The position numbers were made by a program, and so were the translations under genes. This document shows positions 52,901-60,362 of a stretch of DNA of 64,000 bases, one piece after another. The notes under the pieces were generated by a model, which was not told the DNA's origin, ran no database searches, and saw nothing but the letters and a program-made list of their open reading frames with translations. The DNA is from Reticulitermes speratus (lineage: Eukaryota; Arthropoda; Insecta; Blattodea; Rhinotermitidae). The stretch spans positions 18,506,487-18,570,486 of the forward strand of contig JAJKFL010000031.1 of the NCBI GenBank assembly GCA_021186555.1. The letters run 5' to 3'. Within the stretch, counting starts at the first letter, position 1. Every line of letters begins with the position of its first letter.

Positions 52901-54590
52901 CAAAACAACATTCTTTGAGCTCACAAGAACTATGTACTCTGCATTCTGATACCAGGTAAAACTGGTTCAACAAATCATGCCAGAACATACCTGAGAATTG
53001 GATGGTGTGTGATGTAATATGACATGACCATCTTCTACTGCTAGCCTAAGTGAAGGAGTGCCACCAGTAGCATTCTGTAATACACAAAGCTTGTTATGCA
53101 AACCATACACACAACAGTTTGAGTTAAAAAAGTAAACTCGTCAATAAAACAATAAGAAGCCACACAAGAGTTATACATAACCTCAAAGTTGGAAAAATGT
53201 GTTCATTTATACACAGACAAGAGATCACGGTCAATAAACACGCTAAATCTAATTTTACAGACACCCTGTTACAAAGTACATGCTTAATCTCTGAAGCATA
53301 TGCAGCAAGTCATAAATGAAAGTATGAGGCAATGACAGCTCATTCATGCAAATGCCAGCTATCCAGTGAATACTGGAGGCTCTTTCCCCAGGCCTAAAGT
53401 GGCCAGAGCATGAGACTCACCACTCATCTCCATCTGGTGCCAATGTTAAGAACAAGTTCATATTGACCAGTAAAGTGACTGTCATAAAATTTAATCACAT
53501 TTACCAGTATGTCTTGTATTTATTTCTAATCACCAGTTTACTCACATTTGCCACAACAGACATCTTAGATCCTTTGGACACTACATCCCCTCTAACTTCT
53601 TGCCCTACCAAAACTCAACCCCAAAGACATTTTCCCAACATGACTGTGACACGAACTTTCAATACGCAACAGTTAACACTATATAAAGCAAAGTATTAAT
53701 ACAGAGGAACCATATTTATCAGTATATTCTGACAGACATGTATGAGATGCACTTCTTTATTACCTGAAGTGGAATCTGAGGAGGGGACCGGAGTTGTGCA
53801 ATGAGCTGTGACTGTTGCTGTGCTGTCTGTGGCTGACTCACTGGTGACTCCACAGGAGCAGGACTCTGACTGGCTGGAACTATCTGTGGTTCCTCTGCAT
53901 CATCATACAGAGCTAGGTCCTCATCATCTCCAATGCCTGCAATGCACATTACCTTGTACAGTTTTATCACAACCTCAGTCCTTAGTAAGGATATCAGTGT
54001 CAAAGTACTCAGCTGATTTTATATTACACAATACACCCACCAAATGGAGTCGTACAGCAACTCATTTCTTTAATATCACATCCATGACACCTAAATCAAT
54101 CTCCAAAAGCTGGGCAGACAGGACACAAAACAAGTATGTCAATAAGATAATGGTTTGCATTCATGTAATATTATCATGCCACTTTAGTTGGTTATACAAT
54201 ACCATGGATAACCAACTCTGCACCAAGGTAACTTGCTGAAAAATGTAAGGACAGGAGACACAAATAATGGAACAATGCCAGTGTTGGCAATGACATGTGA
54301 AACTGAATTTATACACATGTGTGGCACATATTTAGCTGGTTACTTTAATTTCAAAATTTTCAGTAAGTGAACTACATACAGAAATCATGCATGGGATACT
54401 GGTGGTCCAAAAGCCACTCTCTCCAGACATATGTATAAAGATGCTAACTGAACATCTATAAAAACAAAAGATAAATATAACATAGGCCTACCTATTAGAA
54501 AATCTGACACTTCTGAAAATGTGGATTTCAAAGGTAAAGGCAGATGTAATATGCGTGGTGGAAAGCTGAAACTTAATTGCCCTCCATTTC
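27767..54590 (-). CDS. BICRA: BICRA/GLTSCR1-like ncBAF subunit, 3' part of the gene
   Basis: Thirteen exons on the minus strand (listed separately) give about 1,759 codons ending at TGA 27769-27767. The diagnostic part is the GLTSCR1 domain across exons 32572-32329 and 30605-30503: TPFQSTNDACKRLIRYHVFN, ADEFFEATAKHLLDKFRQMV, NKYGYLLLMES, then ELVMIDRMFVAEEQ. This matches human BICRA/BICRAL in order and spacing. Near the C-terminus VQCAINSILNLQ matches human LQSAIDSILNLQ. The rest is long, low-complexity and rich in Ser/Thr/Gln/Pro, as in the family. BICRA defines the BRD9-containing ncBAF complex and anchors it to the BRM/BRG1 ATPase through the GLTSCR1 domain. All splice phases agree if three single-base deletions are allowed (near 46503, 35295 and 28373). 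The N-terminal exon(s) were not found and probably lie beyond the window or in 54600-64000. Confidence 0.92.
28902..30502 (-). other. BICRA intron, nothing recognised
   Basis: AT-rich intron with a short CA tract near 29799-29815. No element ends or coding signal. Confidence 0.6.
30503..30605 (-). CDS. BICRA: BICRA exon, end of GLTSCR1 domain
   Basis: 103 nt, 34 codons plus one base. It encodes HEVNTSELVMIDRMFVAEEQ and CLLERLKEEERRAK. VMIDRMF.xEE is almost identical in vertebrate BICRA and BICRAL. The acceptor is gatgacag and the donor AAAG|GTGAGT. Phase 1 matches the AA opening the last exon. Confidence 0.95.
30936..31485. mobile_element. Foldback element with an intact-looking hammerhead core
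   Basis: Inverted arms at about 30968-31035 and 31411-31480 share agataaatacacagactttc-type sequence and a cacaactacatgtttcgg / gaaacatgtagctgtgttg block. The interior of some 350 bp has no coding capacity. Flanks gtattaattt and gtactattt could be a diverged target duplication. It inserted into an older TTAA MITE inside a BICRA intron. Confidence 0.7.
31382..31425 (+). ncRNA. Best hammerhead-ribozyme-like motif in the window
   Basis: Helix I: ACAGC (31382-31386) pairs perfectly with GCTGT (31421-31425). Core CTGATGA is at 31387-31393, stem II is GGTTC with GGACT (five pairs, two wobble), and core GAAA is at 31411-31414. Helix III is two pairs (AC with GT). The expected cleavage site is after A31420 in GTA, an allowed NUH triplet. 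One unpaired T sits between the core and stem II, as in the sister copies. The two-pair helix III suggests cleavage, if any, would need dimer formation. Confidence 0.55.
31680..32328 (-). other. BICRA intron, nothing recognised
   Basis: AT-rich intron with no recognisable element or coding signal. Confidence 0.6.
32329..32572 (-). CDS. BICRA: BICRA exon, core of GLTSCR1 domain
   Basis: 244 nt, one base plus 81 codons. It encodes IEQQLKTDQGGACMPDTRTP, then FQSTNDACKRLIRYHVFNEQ, a DLEKADEFFEATAKHLLDKF helix and RQMVNKYGYLLLMESM. The human counterpart has FPSFEDALHRLLPYHV, DEEFE and MLNKYRLLLLEES at the same places. The acceptor is gttgcag and the donor ATG|GTAAGT. Confidence 0.96.
32669..32868. 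mobile_element. hAT-like MITE
   Basis: A 200-bp element with inverted ends catgggtctccaacc and (read inward from the right) catgggtctcaaaccc. It is flanked by an 8-bp duplication with one mismatch, cttttaat (32661-32668) and ctttaaat (32869-32876). Eight-base duplications and this type of end fit the hAT superfamily. It has no coding capacity and sits in a BICRA intron. Confidence 0.7.
32957..34295 (+). pseudogene. Dead mariner transposon
   Basis: The left end aggtgctcagaaagtaatgc and the right end (read inward) gggtgtttggaaagtaatgc are mariner terminal repeats next to TA. Between them a transposase is recognisable in pieces: DLNDQPPSGRPASATHN, RRISQRAIAEKLNIGLTSVN, TVTGDESWMHHYEPE, LQHDNVRPHTSAAT and PPYSPDLAPS. 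They are broken by several stops and frame changes from 33230 on. It is clearly inactive and belongs to a different mariner family from the copy at 23335. It lies antisense in a BICRA intron. Confidence 0.9.
34296..35079 (-). other. BICRA intron, nothing recognised
   Basis: No element ends or coding signal recognised. Confidence 0.55.
35080..35395 (-). CDS. BICRA: BICRA exon, with apparent 1-base deletion
   Basis: The acceptor is cgtcattag at 35396. It encodes VQPIFVAATTNNKVQQSFSP and TSSNKSCSQPTVLG. At about 35295 a GGGGG run precedes a frame change, after which GKVLGSSGKPQAVVAPVSPS, SPAMATVPSGISTPVVVGGM and SGKRPTVATSPIRPNF follow. One extra G in the run restores the frame. Exon length then fits phase 2 at the TT|GTGAGT donor, which the next exon needs. 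Confidence 0.88.
37166..37226. mobile_element. Small TTAA-flanked MITE (piggyBac-like)
   Basis: ttaactccttgtgtggg at the left faces cccacacaatgtgttaa at the right as imperfect inverted ends, with TTAA at both borders (37166-37169 and 37223-37226). Only 61 bp long, without coding capacity. Confidence 0.5.
37230..37318. mobile_element. Hairpin insertion lacking the ribozyme core, 13-bp target duplication
   Basis: An 89-bp insertion between perfect copies of aatgtgttaacct (37217-37229 and 37319-37331). The hairpin stem aaaaccaacaaatgcatttg and ttggtttt has the same outer sequence as the stems at 11504 and 56643. The same 3' tail follows (37294-37313, aaaatgcacagtggatataa). The centre, including the hammerhead-like core, is missing, leaving only the stem ends joined. 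Confidence 0.85.
37711..37911 (-). CDS. BICRA: BICRA exon with serine run
   Basis: 201 nt, 67 codons, phase 0/0. It encodes VGTQTALPCIE, a run of ten serines, then SGCSGKLSPGVVSSGPCNSS and LSPVPGQQLFSPGK. The acceptor is cacaacag, with a weak pyrimidine tract, and the donor AAAG|GTAAGT. The serine run is encoded by TCA/TCG/TCC-type codons, so slippage may vary its length. Confidence 0.82.
37912..39262 (-). other. BICRA intron with a piggyBac-like MITE
   Basis: The main content is the MITE at 38394-38635. A decayed copy of the dispersed repeat (gattctcattgtggtgacta ... gtgatgcagtgtagtctgg) lies at about 38640-38770. Confidence 0.6.
38394..38635. mobile_element. piggyBac-like MITE
   Basis: TTAA at 38394-38397 and 38632-38635. 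The left end is ttaacctttcgatgactggg and the right end has gtcatttaaagtttaa. It shares most of its length with 58799-59027 (reverse orientation) and with the split copy at 30875-31679, so at least three copies sit in this window. Confidence 0.75.
39263..39628 (-). CDS. BICRA: BICRA exon
   Basis: 366 nt, 122 codons, phase 0/0. It encodes VPHQTTQMPVRYQHQVGNQI, NLQQKPTPSSSVTTTTTTTS and VSVTSLQPSKSIGQPSSCEK: Gln/Ser/Thr-rich, as elsewhere in this protein. The acceptor is attgacacag and the donor CAG|GTAGGA. Confidence 0.88.
39629..40997 (-). other. BICRA intron, nothing recognised
   Basis: No element or coding signal recognised. Confidence 0.6.
40998..41081 (-). CDS. BICRA: BICRA exon
   Basis: 84 nt, 28 codons, phase 0/0. 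It encodes NPDVLPSTVDGKLKPDAGIE and LPPRQQLV. The acceptor is tttatctag and the donor GTG|GTAAGT. Confidence 0.85.
41907..42195 (+). mobile_element. SINE (family 1), diverged copy
   Basis: It aligns along its whole length with the SINE at 6909-7193: ggccgggtgagcataatcag, cgagattttccacacctgtc, accatccagcctcctgtaca, gaggttaaagaacg, cttcatggcatgtt. No clean target duplication was found, and there are many substitutions, so this copy is older. Confidence 0.82.
42744..43178 (+). mobile_element. SINE (family 2), tRNA-derived head, (ATT)n tail
   Basis: Flanked by a perfect 11-bp duplication, tatatgctact (42733-42743 and 43179-43189). The first 80 bp fold like a tRNA. gacctcgg and ccgaggtc form a closing stem, tagtggttagcgtgc is an A box and gggttcaatccc a B box. 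The body of about 330 bp is unrelated to SINE family 1 and ends in an (att)n tail. Both pol III boxes look intact, so this copy may still be transcribed. Confidence 0.92.
42750..42826 (+). promoter_or_regulatory. Internal pol III promoter of SINE family 2
   Basis: A box tagtggttagcgtgc and B box gtgggttcaatcccg lie about 50 bp apart inside a tRNA-like fold. They are the sequence basis for calling the element tRNA-derived. Confidence 0.75.
43590..44316 (+). mobile_element. Internally deleted Tigger-type transposon
   Basis: A 727-bp element flanked by TA. The ends are cagtagaacccggataagaa and (read inward) cagtagaaccctgttaagaa, typical Tigger termini. Near the right end an open frame from 44150 reads MTQKGIKHKALSLKEMLMVI, REVESKSYLDLVEVAKQLNM: the N-terminal psq-type DNA-binding helix-turn-helix of a Tigger transposase. 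It then runs straight into the terminal repeat, so the DDE domain is gone. Confidence 0.85.
44630..44797 (-). CDS. BICRA: BICRA exon
   Basis: 168 nt, 56 codons, phase 0/0. It encodes HLKAVQMQIHSVTSKRILTP, VDQAALHRLYDEQQRILLTG and RVVPTIPGQHAMGLPV. It is less repetitive than its neighbours and looks like a folded helical segment. The acceptor is tttttgcag and the donor GTG|GTTAGT. Confidence 0.9.
44798..45138 (-). other. Short BICRA intron
   Basis: 341-bp AT-rich intron without recognisable elements. Confidence 0.75.
45139..47267 (-). CDS. BICRA: BICRA large exon, with apparent 1-base deletion
   Basis: 2,129 nt as read. The acceptor is ttttagcag and the donor CAGAAG|GTGAGC. The first frame runs TSPSGLPSHLVSASTNTSTT to TAPVMTSGVVIS and then hits a stop at 46482. 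The second frame begins EQLLIAHQGGMSVLAAPQLI and runs to QTIQLTPQNQK. One extra G near 46503 (tcGGaggag) joins them and gives 2,130 nt, exactly 710 codons, phase 0/0. The content is Ser/Thr/Gln-rich and includes KKKKPKQPRTSKILP, a basic patch that could be a nuclear localisation signal. SAISKAIGQGLAFNTPTGTI is the least repetitive stretch. Confidence 0.9.
47496..47663. mobile_element. piggyBac-like MITE
   Basis: TTAA at both borders. The inverted ends are ttaacctctatcgtccag and (read inward from the right) ttaacccttatcggccag. 168 bp, no coding capacity, and a different family from the MITE at 38394. Confidence 0.7.
48518..49565 (-). pseudogene. LINE (Jockey/CR1-like) reverse transcriptase fragment
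   Basis: On the minus strand an open frame starts within the RT domain: [37 protein letters not shown], catalytic LFADDTSV, then KLVLNIEKTNIMKF and FLGLHLDNHLNW. A frame change near 48860-48900 interrupts it after AHSRTSCRSL, and a second frame continues FKKLEILPVPCQYLFSLMNF to the stop at 48518. The 5' half, including the endonuclease, is missing, as is usual for a truncated insertion. Downstream, a (CATA)n run at about 48372-48398 may be its tail. It lies in the same sense as the BICRA gene. Confidence 0.9.
50377..50553 (-). CDS. BICRA: BICRA exon
   Basis: 177 nt, 59 codons, phase 0/0. It encodes QPTANILLQNLPSTVGQQQH, NVATAQNQLSALLASGSCGS and APAATGGASNHVVLSQLLQ. The acceptor is ttatgtgcag and the donor CAG|GTATAG. 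Confidence 0.88.
50806..51010. mobile_element. Foldback element with decayed hammerhead-like cores
   Basis: Arms 50806-50906 and 50907-51010 are inverted copies meeting at a gcagtctgctgc centre. Each carries ccttgaagatgggactgata, and the left arm (minus) continues tcccgaaacgtcg. GGGA can pair with TCCC as stem II, but the first core reads CTTGAAGA instead of CTGANGA. It is therefore probably inactive. Confidence 0.7.
51011..52520 (-). other. BICRA intron, nothing recognised
   Basis: A 125-codon open frame on the plus strand (51253-51630) resembles nothing I know and lacks coding context; I treat it as chance. Confidence 0.55.
52525..52935 (+). pseudogene. LINE 3'-end coding relic
   Basis: On the plus strand, with stops in between: LRMRWVGHVAYI, NAYNILVTKPDGKRVFGRAR, NIKIDFKAVGQ, SWICFTQDRSWWW and GSIPEPKAK. 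This order (RMRWxGHVAR..., GKPEGKRPLGRPRRRW, NIKMDL, DWI.LAQDR..W) is the conserved C-terminal end of a widespread insect LINE open reading frame. Only about 130 codons remain. Confidence 0.75.
52991..53074 (-). CDS. BICRA: BICRA exon
   Basis: 84 nt, 28 codons, phase 0/0. It encodes NATGGTPSLRLAVEDGHVIL and HHTPSNSQ. The acceptor is gtgtattacag and the donor CAG|GTATGT. Confidence 0.87.
53075..53763 (-). other. BICRA intron with a SINE fragment
   Basis: At about 53370-53465 the plus strand carries ctttccccaggcctaaagtg, catctggtgccaatgttaag and gaacaagttcatat. This is the 3' part of SINE family 1, strongly diverged. Confidence 0.6.
53764..53936 (-). CDS. BICRA: BICRA exon, acidic start
   Basis: 173 nt, two bases plus 57 codons. 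It encodes IGDDEDLALYDDAEEPQIVP, ASQSPAPVESPVSQPQTAQQ and QLIAQLRSPPQIPLQ. The acidic patch followed by Pro/Gln-rich sequence fits the N-terminal part of BICRA proteins. The acceptor is gcattgcag and the donor CAG|GTAATA. Confidence 0.87.
53937..54491 (-). other. BICRA intron, nothing recognised
   Basis: AT-rich; an open frame on the plus strand here is a by-product of the neighbouring exon's antisense. Confidence 0.6.
54492..54590 (-). CDS. BICRA: BICRA exon, most upstream found
   Basis: 99 nt, two bases, 32 codons and one base. It encodes NGGQLSFSFPPRILHLPLPL and KSTFSEVSDFLI. The acceptor is cttaattttaag and the donor ATAG|GTAGGC. The trailing G joins GC of the next exon as Gly (DFLI-G-IGDDED), so the phase agrees. 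Homology alone would not identify it, so confidence is moderate. Confidence 0.65.
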
Positions 54591-56642
54591 CTTAAAATTA
54601 AGCAAATAAAAAGTTAACTGTGGAGTGGAGAAAACTGTATAATGAGGTACTTTGAACACTATTTTCTTCATCTCTTATTGTCAAAGCTGTTTAACCCGTT
54701 GGCGCTGGAATTAAATGCCGTCACCTTACTCTCACGTTTGGCATTTTGAGCATCACACTGTGTAATGGGTGTATCTGATGTTAGGCACCAAAGGGTTAGA
54801 AGTTAATGCTGGTGGAGAAGGTGCCATGCACAAAGTTTAGTTGCCTGGGCAACCTGGCAACAAGGATTTGTGAATTTATGAATACCAAAAATAGCAGGAA
54901 ATTGGTCAGCTGGAACAATCAGGTACCAGTCAGCATCTTCCATGCTATCATTCTATCCCTAGCCATTCCCACTCACTGAAGGTAATGAATTTTTTTGACA
55001 GTTCTGGACAATTACGGTCCAACTCCGTGCACATAATTTTGTGTGTATGGGTACACCCCATGTTAGTCTGGATACATTCACATTTGTTTGAGAAATCTTA
55101 GCCACAATTCTTAACACAAACTCTTCAAACAAACACACACACAGTATAAATAAGTCAAAACCATGGCGTTTCCCAGCAGTAATGTGATAACATTTTGTTC
55201 TATTCCCAAAGTTCATTTCCACTTGGCTAACTTATAAGTTATGAATAACCAACAGCAATGGAAATCCCTGATTCATGGAGGACAGATATGCATACAATGT
55301 TACCATCATTAATAATTCTGTGCCTGCAATATGTTCATGCCTGAAGCTGTAGGAGTGCATGTGTTAGTTACACCATTTATGTCCTACTATCCAAATGAAA
55401 GAATTAACTTCTTTAAGGATTTTCAAGAAATTTGATGGTATGACATTTTTATTATAACATGTTTCTGCAGATTATAACCATGGTTAAAACTGGACTACAA
55501 TATGGACATGTAACACCATGACCTACACGTTTCAGTGTAAGCCATGGTGTAAATGGCTAAATATTTATGGCAATGAAAAATAAATCAATAAAAGCTGACA
55601 AAAATAATACACATATTTTATGCCATTAACACTTTTACCACAAGTCTTATATTTCCAAAATAAACAAAAGCAATTTGTATACTGTTATCCCATAACTTGA
55701 GAAATTCCAACTAATTTTAATAAAACTTTATACTGGAGGTCCTGGCTAGTCTGTCCTGTCGTGTTGACACTGTATATAACACATCAACTGATCCACAATT
55801 GTTATGCTGAGCATATATTTCCCTACTGGTTAACACAACAGATCTCCTTAAATCCCTCAATAAAGGTGCATGATTATACTTTTGATTTTTCTAAATGACC
55901 TATCTTTAAAATACCTGGAATTCTTAGATACATAACTAAGGTACACCATGGTTCCAAATAACATGACTTTTCCTATGCTGGTGTTAGGAAATATCTCCCT
56001 TGACCAACAGAAGTAGACACATCTGTGCAATCAAGAATCTGAAAACAATCTCCCCAATCTGCAGTGACAACCAACTGACAGATAACTGAAATGTCCTTTA
56101 AGGGAGGGAGAGAGTGGGAGAGGCAGTAGTTGATGAAGCCACCGACATACAAGGAGCAAAGAACAGTGACGAACCATATGCCTAATGCCAGTGACAGCAA
56201 CTGGAAAGAGGGCAACACTGAGTACTGCCCCTCAGGAATTACGTTCTGTTCTGCAAGGGAGAGAAAAATTGCCAGTGTTCAAGAATTTGAGGAATCAGAT
56301 ACTGCCAAGCTGTTATAGGCCTTCTCAATATGAATGAGAACACAGACTAAATGCTGCTTGGTTGACAGCCTGTCTGATCTCATCCTTCAGAGATACAATA
56401 AGGTATACTGAGAACTGAGTTTATTGTAAACCCACTGGATGTTTGACAGTGGGTCCCATCTTTCCAGTTTCCAGTACTGTCTGGAGTTAACTATTCTTTC
56501 CACTTTACACATACAGCTGGTGAGATATCTTGAGTGACAGTTAGTAGGGAGAGAGTGGTTACAGCCTATTTTAGTATGAAAACACAGCTGCCTCGCCCCA
56601 CTTACACAGGCAGAAACCCTCAGTCCGAATTCAATTACGTAT
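54591..56642. other. Upstream of the last found BICRA exon
   Basis: Probably intron, since the start codon of BICRA has not been reached. It contains a short TTAA MITE (54691-54798). No coding exon could be identified. Confidence 0.5.
54691..54798. mobile_element. piggyBac-like MITE
   Basis: The left end is ttaacccgttggcgct and the right end, read inward, taaccctttggtgcct. The left border keeps TTAA; the right one reads TTAG. About 105 bp, no coding capacity. Confidence 0.55.
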
Positions 56643-56866
56643 TATTCAGTTTACCAACAAATGTACACACATAAACTACTTTTATAGTTTTACTAGTATC
56701 GATGCATTCCCCTACACGTGTTTCGGTCCGTAGACCATCTTCTACGGACCGAAACACGTGTAGGGGAATACATCGATACTAATAAAACTATAAAAGTAGT
56801 TTATGTGTGTGCATTTGTTGGTAAACTGAATAGTGAGGAAAAATGCATGGTGAAAGCAATATAAAA
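56643..56866. mobile_element. Hairpin insertion with partial hammerhead-like cores, 12-bp target duplication
   Basis: A 224-bp insertion between tcaattacgtat (56631-56642) and tcaattatgtat (56867-56878). The arms are near-perfect inverted copies, opening with ccaacaaatgtacacaca and enclosing cccctacacgtgtttcggtc. Each arm keeps GGACC-GAAAC-ACGTGTA-GGGG, and the left arm (minus) also keeps GAAGATGGTC, but the leading CT of the core is lost at the centre. The 3' tail 56840-56859 (aaaatgcatggtgaaagcaa) is shared with the elements at 11504 and 37230. Confidence 0.85.
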
Positions 56867-58798
56867 TCAATTATGTATATTCAGCAGGAACTACAAGGCA
56901 GATGGATGCAAATGTTGCAGCATTAAGCTGTGACTAATGTCAGGACCATAAGATGTATCATGACAGCACTATGTTCATCCACAGAGGGTCGTGTATTACA
57001 AGACTTTATGTCCTGTGAACTTCACCAATCACAAATATGGACAGGAAAGAAGTGCAGGTATACGAGTATATGACCCACAGATGATGTACAAGCTCATAAC
57101 ACAGCAGAAGGTGTAGTGCTTAACAATGAGGGGGCAACATTTTTCTATCAGTCATGTTTGTACTGTTCAACGAATCTCCACACTCTGGCATGGAGCCATT
57201 TACAGTTGACTACATATACTGTGATACCATCCTGATTCTCCTCCATCTGTCATGATATGGTTTGGCAGAGGACTGGGGAACAGGCTGTTCAGAAATATCT
57301 GAGCACAGTATGAGTGAACGTATTTACTGCAGAGTCCCATGAAGTGGAAATAAGTAGAACTGGGAAAAGGAAAACTCTGTTCATTGAAATGTTTAAATGT
57401 TCTGCCCCATTTCTCTTCACAGCTAATAGACTTTCTCCCACGGTATGTTGCAGAGACCACTGTCATAACCAGTGATCTACATGTATCTTCTACACAGTAT
57501 ACTATACATATTTTATTCACATGTTTATAGCTGCATGTTTCGAGCCATGAGGTAATCATCAGGCTATGCATATACACACACACACATGTGCGCACGCACG
57601 CGCTCTGATACCAAAAGATGGAGGCACTACACTCCTCTGAAATATCAGTAACTATTTACGAGTTAATATGGAGTAACATCCCAGAAGACTTAAATCTTCA
57701 TCAGCACTGCTGTGAAAACCGCAGCTATTATTTGTTAACTACAGTTAGTGTGTACAGCCTGGCGATGACCTCATAGGTGAACATGCTGCTATAAAACATC
57801 ACCCAAATAAAGACTGTATTATATACAGTACAGAAGATATATGAACAACACTGGTGGTGAAGACGGTATAAGCAGTATATAGTCTAAAACCGACAGCATG
57901 ATGCACAATACTGTATTCTTTATCAAAGGTGGTGGATAATAAACATCCTTATTCCAGATACTCCATTGACTAACTGATAAATATTAATTGGATACTGTCT
58001 CATTTAATATTCAACCAGTTCTGCTGTCATTTCAATCTGAGGCAACTTCACATTTCAATGTACTTTATGCACAGTGCATAAAAAGCAACAACTTCTACTC
58101 TGAATTCTCCAGCTTTAATGTTATTCTTTTTACCAGGAAGATTGTAACATTCTGTGGATCAAAAAAGTACTGTCCCTTCTGTCTTGCAAGCTTCGCTAAA
58201 GTTTCTCGAGTTCCCACGCCACCTCTGTTAATGCAGTGCTGGTTTTCTCAATTTCAAAATTCATGCGATATAACAAAGGAGATACTCACAGTGTACATTC
58301 ATACACATGGATTCTCAAAATATGGTAAAGATATCTAGTACTTTCATGCTGTAAAAGCTTCCTGTATGCAGCACTGAAAAATCCACAAAAGGATTTCAAC
58401 TATTTAACATGCACTATGTAGATTGAGAAGTATTTATAGATATTCACCACATGAACTTCAATATCAATGGGAATGACATCAACTGAAGTTTGTGCAAATA
58501 CTGTACAAAACCTGGACTACCCTAAAGATGGAGGCAGCAAGCTCCTCCAAAATGTGGGTAACTATGTAGCAAACTACACAGTGTTACACTGCAGCAGATT
58601 TGAATCTTCATGTATAACCACTTCTTGTTTAGCTAGAACATAATCTTGCTTTATGTCCATAAATGGCAGATCTAATAATGGTGTTAACCTTATGAGAAGA
58701 ATATTGGATAAAATTTGATGTCAGTTCATAATGCTGAAATTCTGTCACACGAATTATTGCCAGTTTTATCACCCTTTCTAAATACAGTAGAATTCCAA
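56867..58798. repeat. Several decayed hammerhead-like repeats, no gene
   Basis: Minus 57527-57567: ATAGC, CTGATGA, a broken stem II, GAAAC, ATGCA, GCTAT; helix I is perfect but stem II is lost. Plus about 57612-57730 and 58527-58640: aagatggaggca..., then ctcctctgaaat or ctcctccaaaat, then (in the first) catcccagaagacttaaatc. These are copies of the dispersed repeat family with damaged cores. A CA/GC tract lies at 57575-57605. Confidence 0.6.
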
Positions 58799-59027
58799 TT
58801 AACCTTTAAACGACCCATGTTCGTGTATGCGCATGCCAAAAAAATCATTTTACATATTTAGGCAACCAAGAAATTTACTGCATTTTTAAGACATGTCACA
58901 TAATCTCCATTTTATTTTCCACAAAATGCTCTTTATTTTTTAGTTTTACCTTTTTCTATCCAAATAATACACTTTTCATAAACCATGCACTACAATTTAA
59001 ATACCAACCCGGTCATCTAAAGGTTAA
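58799..59027. mobile_element. piggyBac-like MITE
   Basis: TTAA at 58799-58802 and 59024-59027. The ends are ttaacctttaaacgacccat and (read inward) ttaacctttagatgaccggg. Reverse-orientation relative of the MITE at 38394-38635. This is the best-preserved copy of the three. Confidence 0.8.
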
Positions 59028-59559
59028 ACGTGCTATGATTATCAAGTCTCCAGCCTTTCCTTTACTTAAAAGCTGGCATGTGAACACCATGGTTCTATTC
59101 TCTTTCCTTGCCGCCAAACTGCCCACTTAGGAACAGGGTGGGCAGGTATGCAGTATGGAAGATCTAGACAGAAGGATATAGAGTTTTCAGTGCTTTATGG
59201 TCAATACTGATGGTGAGGTGAGAGGTTTGTTCCACTGGTCATGGAGTAGCTGACAGAGGATGCTACAGCTGCTTGGTCTTTTCCAAATACTGTCTTACAG
59301 TCAATTCCGTTATGTTGTACTGTGTGTCAGTGATCTGAACGCTGTATTTCACATCTGTGAATCCAGAGTAAAATAGCTGAAATACATATGGGAATTGTAA
59401 TTATAGTAAAAATCACCTGGAATAATTAAAAAATTTGAGTATGGTGAATCAATGACAAATTCAGCCAAAGATTATGGGACAGGGACACAAATCATACATG
59501 GCATGAAGAACTGTATTCTAATGAAGATGACAATATTTTAGTAGTCTCGCAAAGAAAAA

Positions 59560-60030
59560 AAAAATGGCACAGTGTATCTTGGGGCATGGTCTTCTATGAA
59601 TACCATAATGCTGGTTCAATTGTCGAGGGAACATCTAGATCTAGAACAAGACAGTATGCAAGGATTTCCTAATGAAGAAATCAGCACGCCCAAAATTACT
59701 GACATGGAACTTCCCGAAATGTCAGTGAAGAGAACCCTGAAGAGTGGTTGCAAAGTGATGCATGTGAACAACACTTCTAGCACATGATGTTCTGTCACTG
59801 CAACCTTCAAACCAATGGGAAAATGAGGCAGTGAGAATAAATGACAAAGAAGCAGAAAGCAGGACACATGAGTCATATAATGGCACTACAACTGTTGACA
59901 CTTTGCTTGACTGCATGGGTGAGAGAGTCCACACTTGCCAGGAAAATTCATAATGTTGTGAGGTCACAAAAACAAGCAACAATTAAAAACTGTTTTTCAA
60001 AATTAGTCTGTAATGCATGAGAAAATAAAG
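59560..60030 (+). pseudogene. Probable Tigger transposase C-terminal relic
   Basis: Broken frames on the plus strand read NEEISTPKITDMELPEMSVK, then GTTTVDTLLDCMGERV, and end KQATIKNCFSKL. The end resembles the C-terminus of Tigger transposases (compare KQTSMKDFLSK in the copy at 60363). No terminal repeats were found nearby. Tentative. Confidence 0.4.
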
Positions 60031-60362
60031 TAAACTCCAGTGTTTTATGAATGCACCGATCAAAATATGCTGGATTATCCACGTTTTCAATTTTGTGTCA
60101 TCTTCAGGTCATTAAGCCAGGTGATTGGTACTCTACTGTTGATACACTAATAAACTCCTTCAACTGCTCAGACACCTCAAGATCATTAATTCTGTCTGCC
60201 AGATATTCTCTATTCAACTACCAAGATCTTGTAAACAATTACATTAAGCTTGCTTCCTGTCTCATAATTCTAACTGTACTTTGTCAAACCATGGTTTATG
60301 TTGCTTCTACTCTGAACAGCCTACTCTCTCTTTGGCAGAAATTCTGACACTCTCTCCTAATA

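Noticed and set aside
57527-57567. An active hammerhead ribozyme at this site
   Set aside because: Helix I and both core boxes are recognisable, but stem II no longer pairs and the cleavage-site U is replaced by C, so it is a decayed copy.
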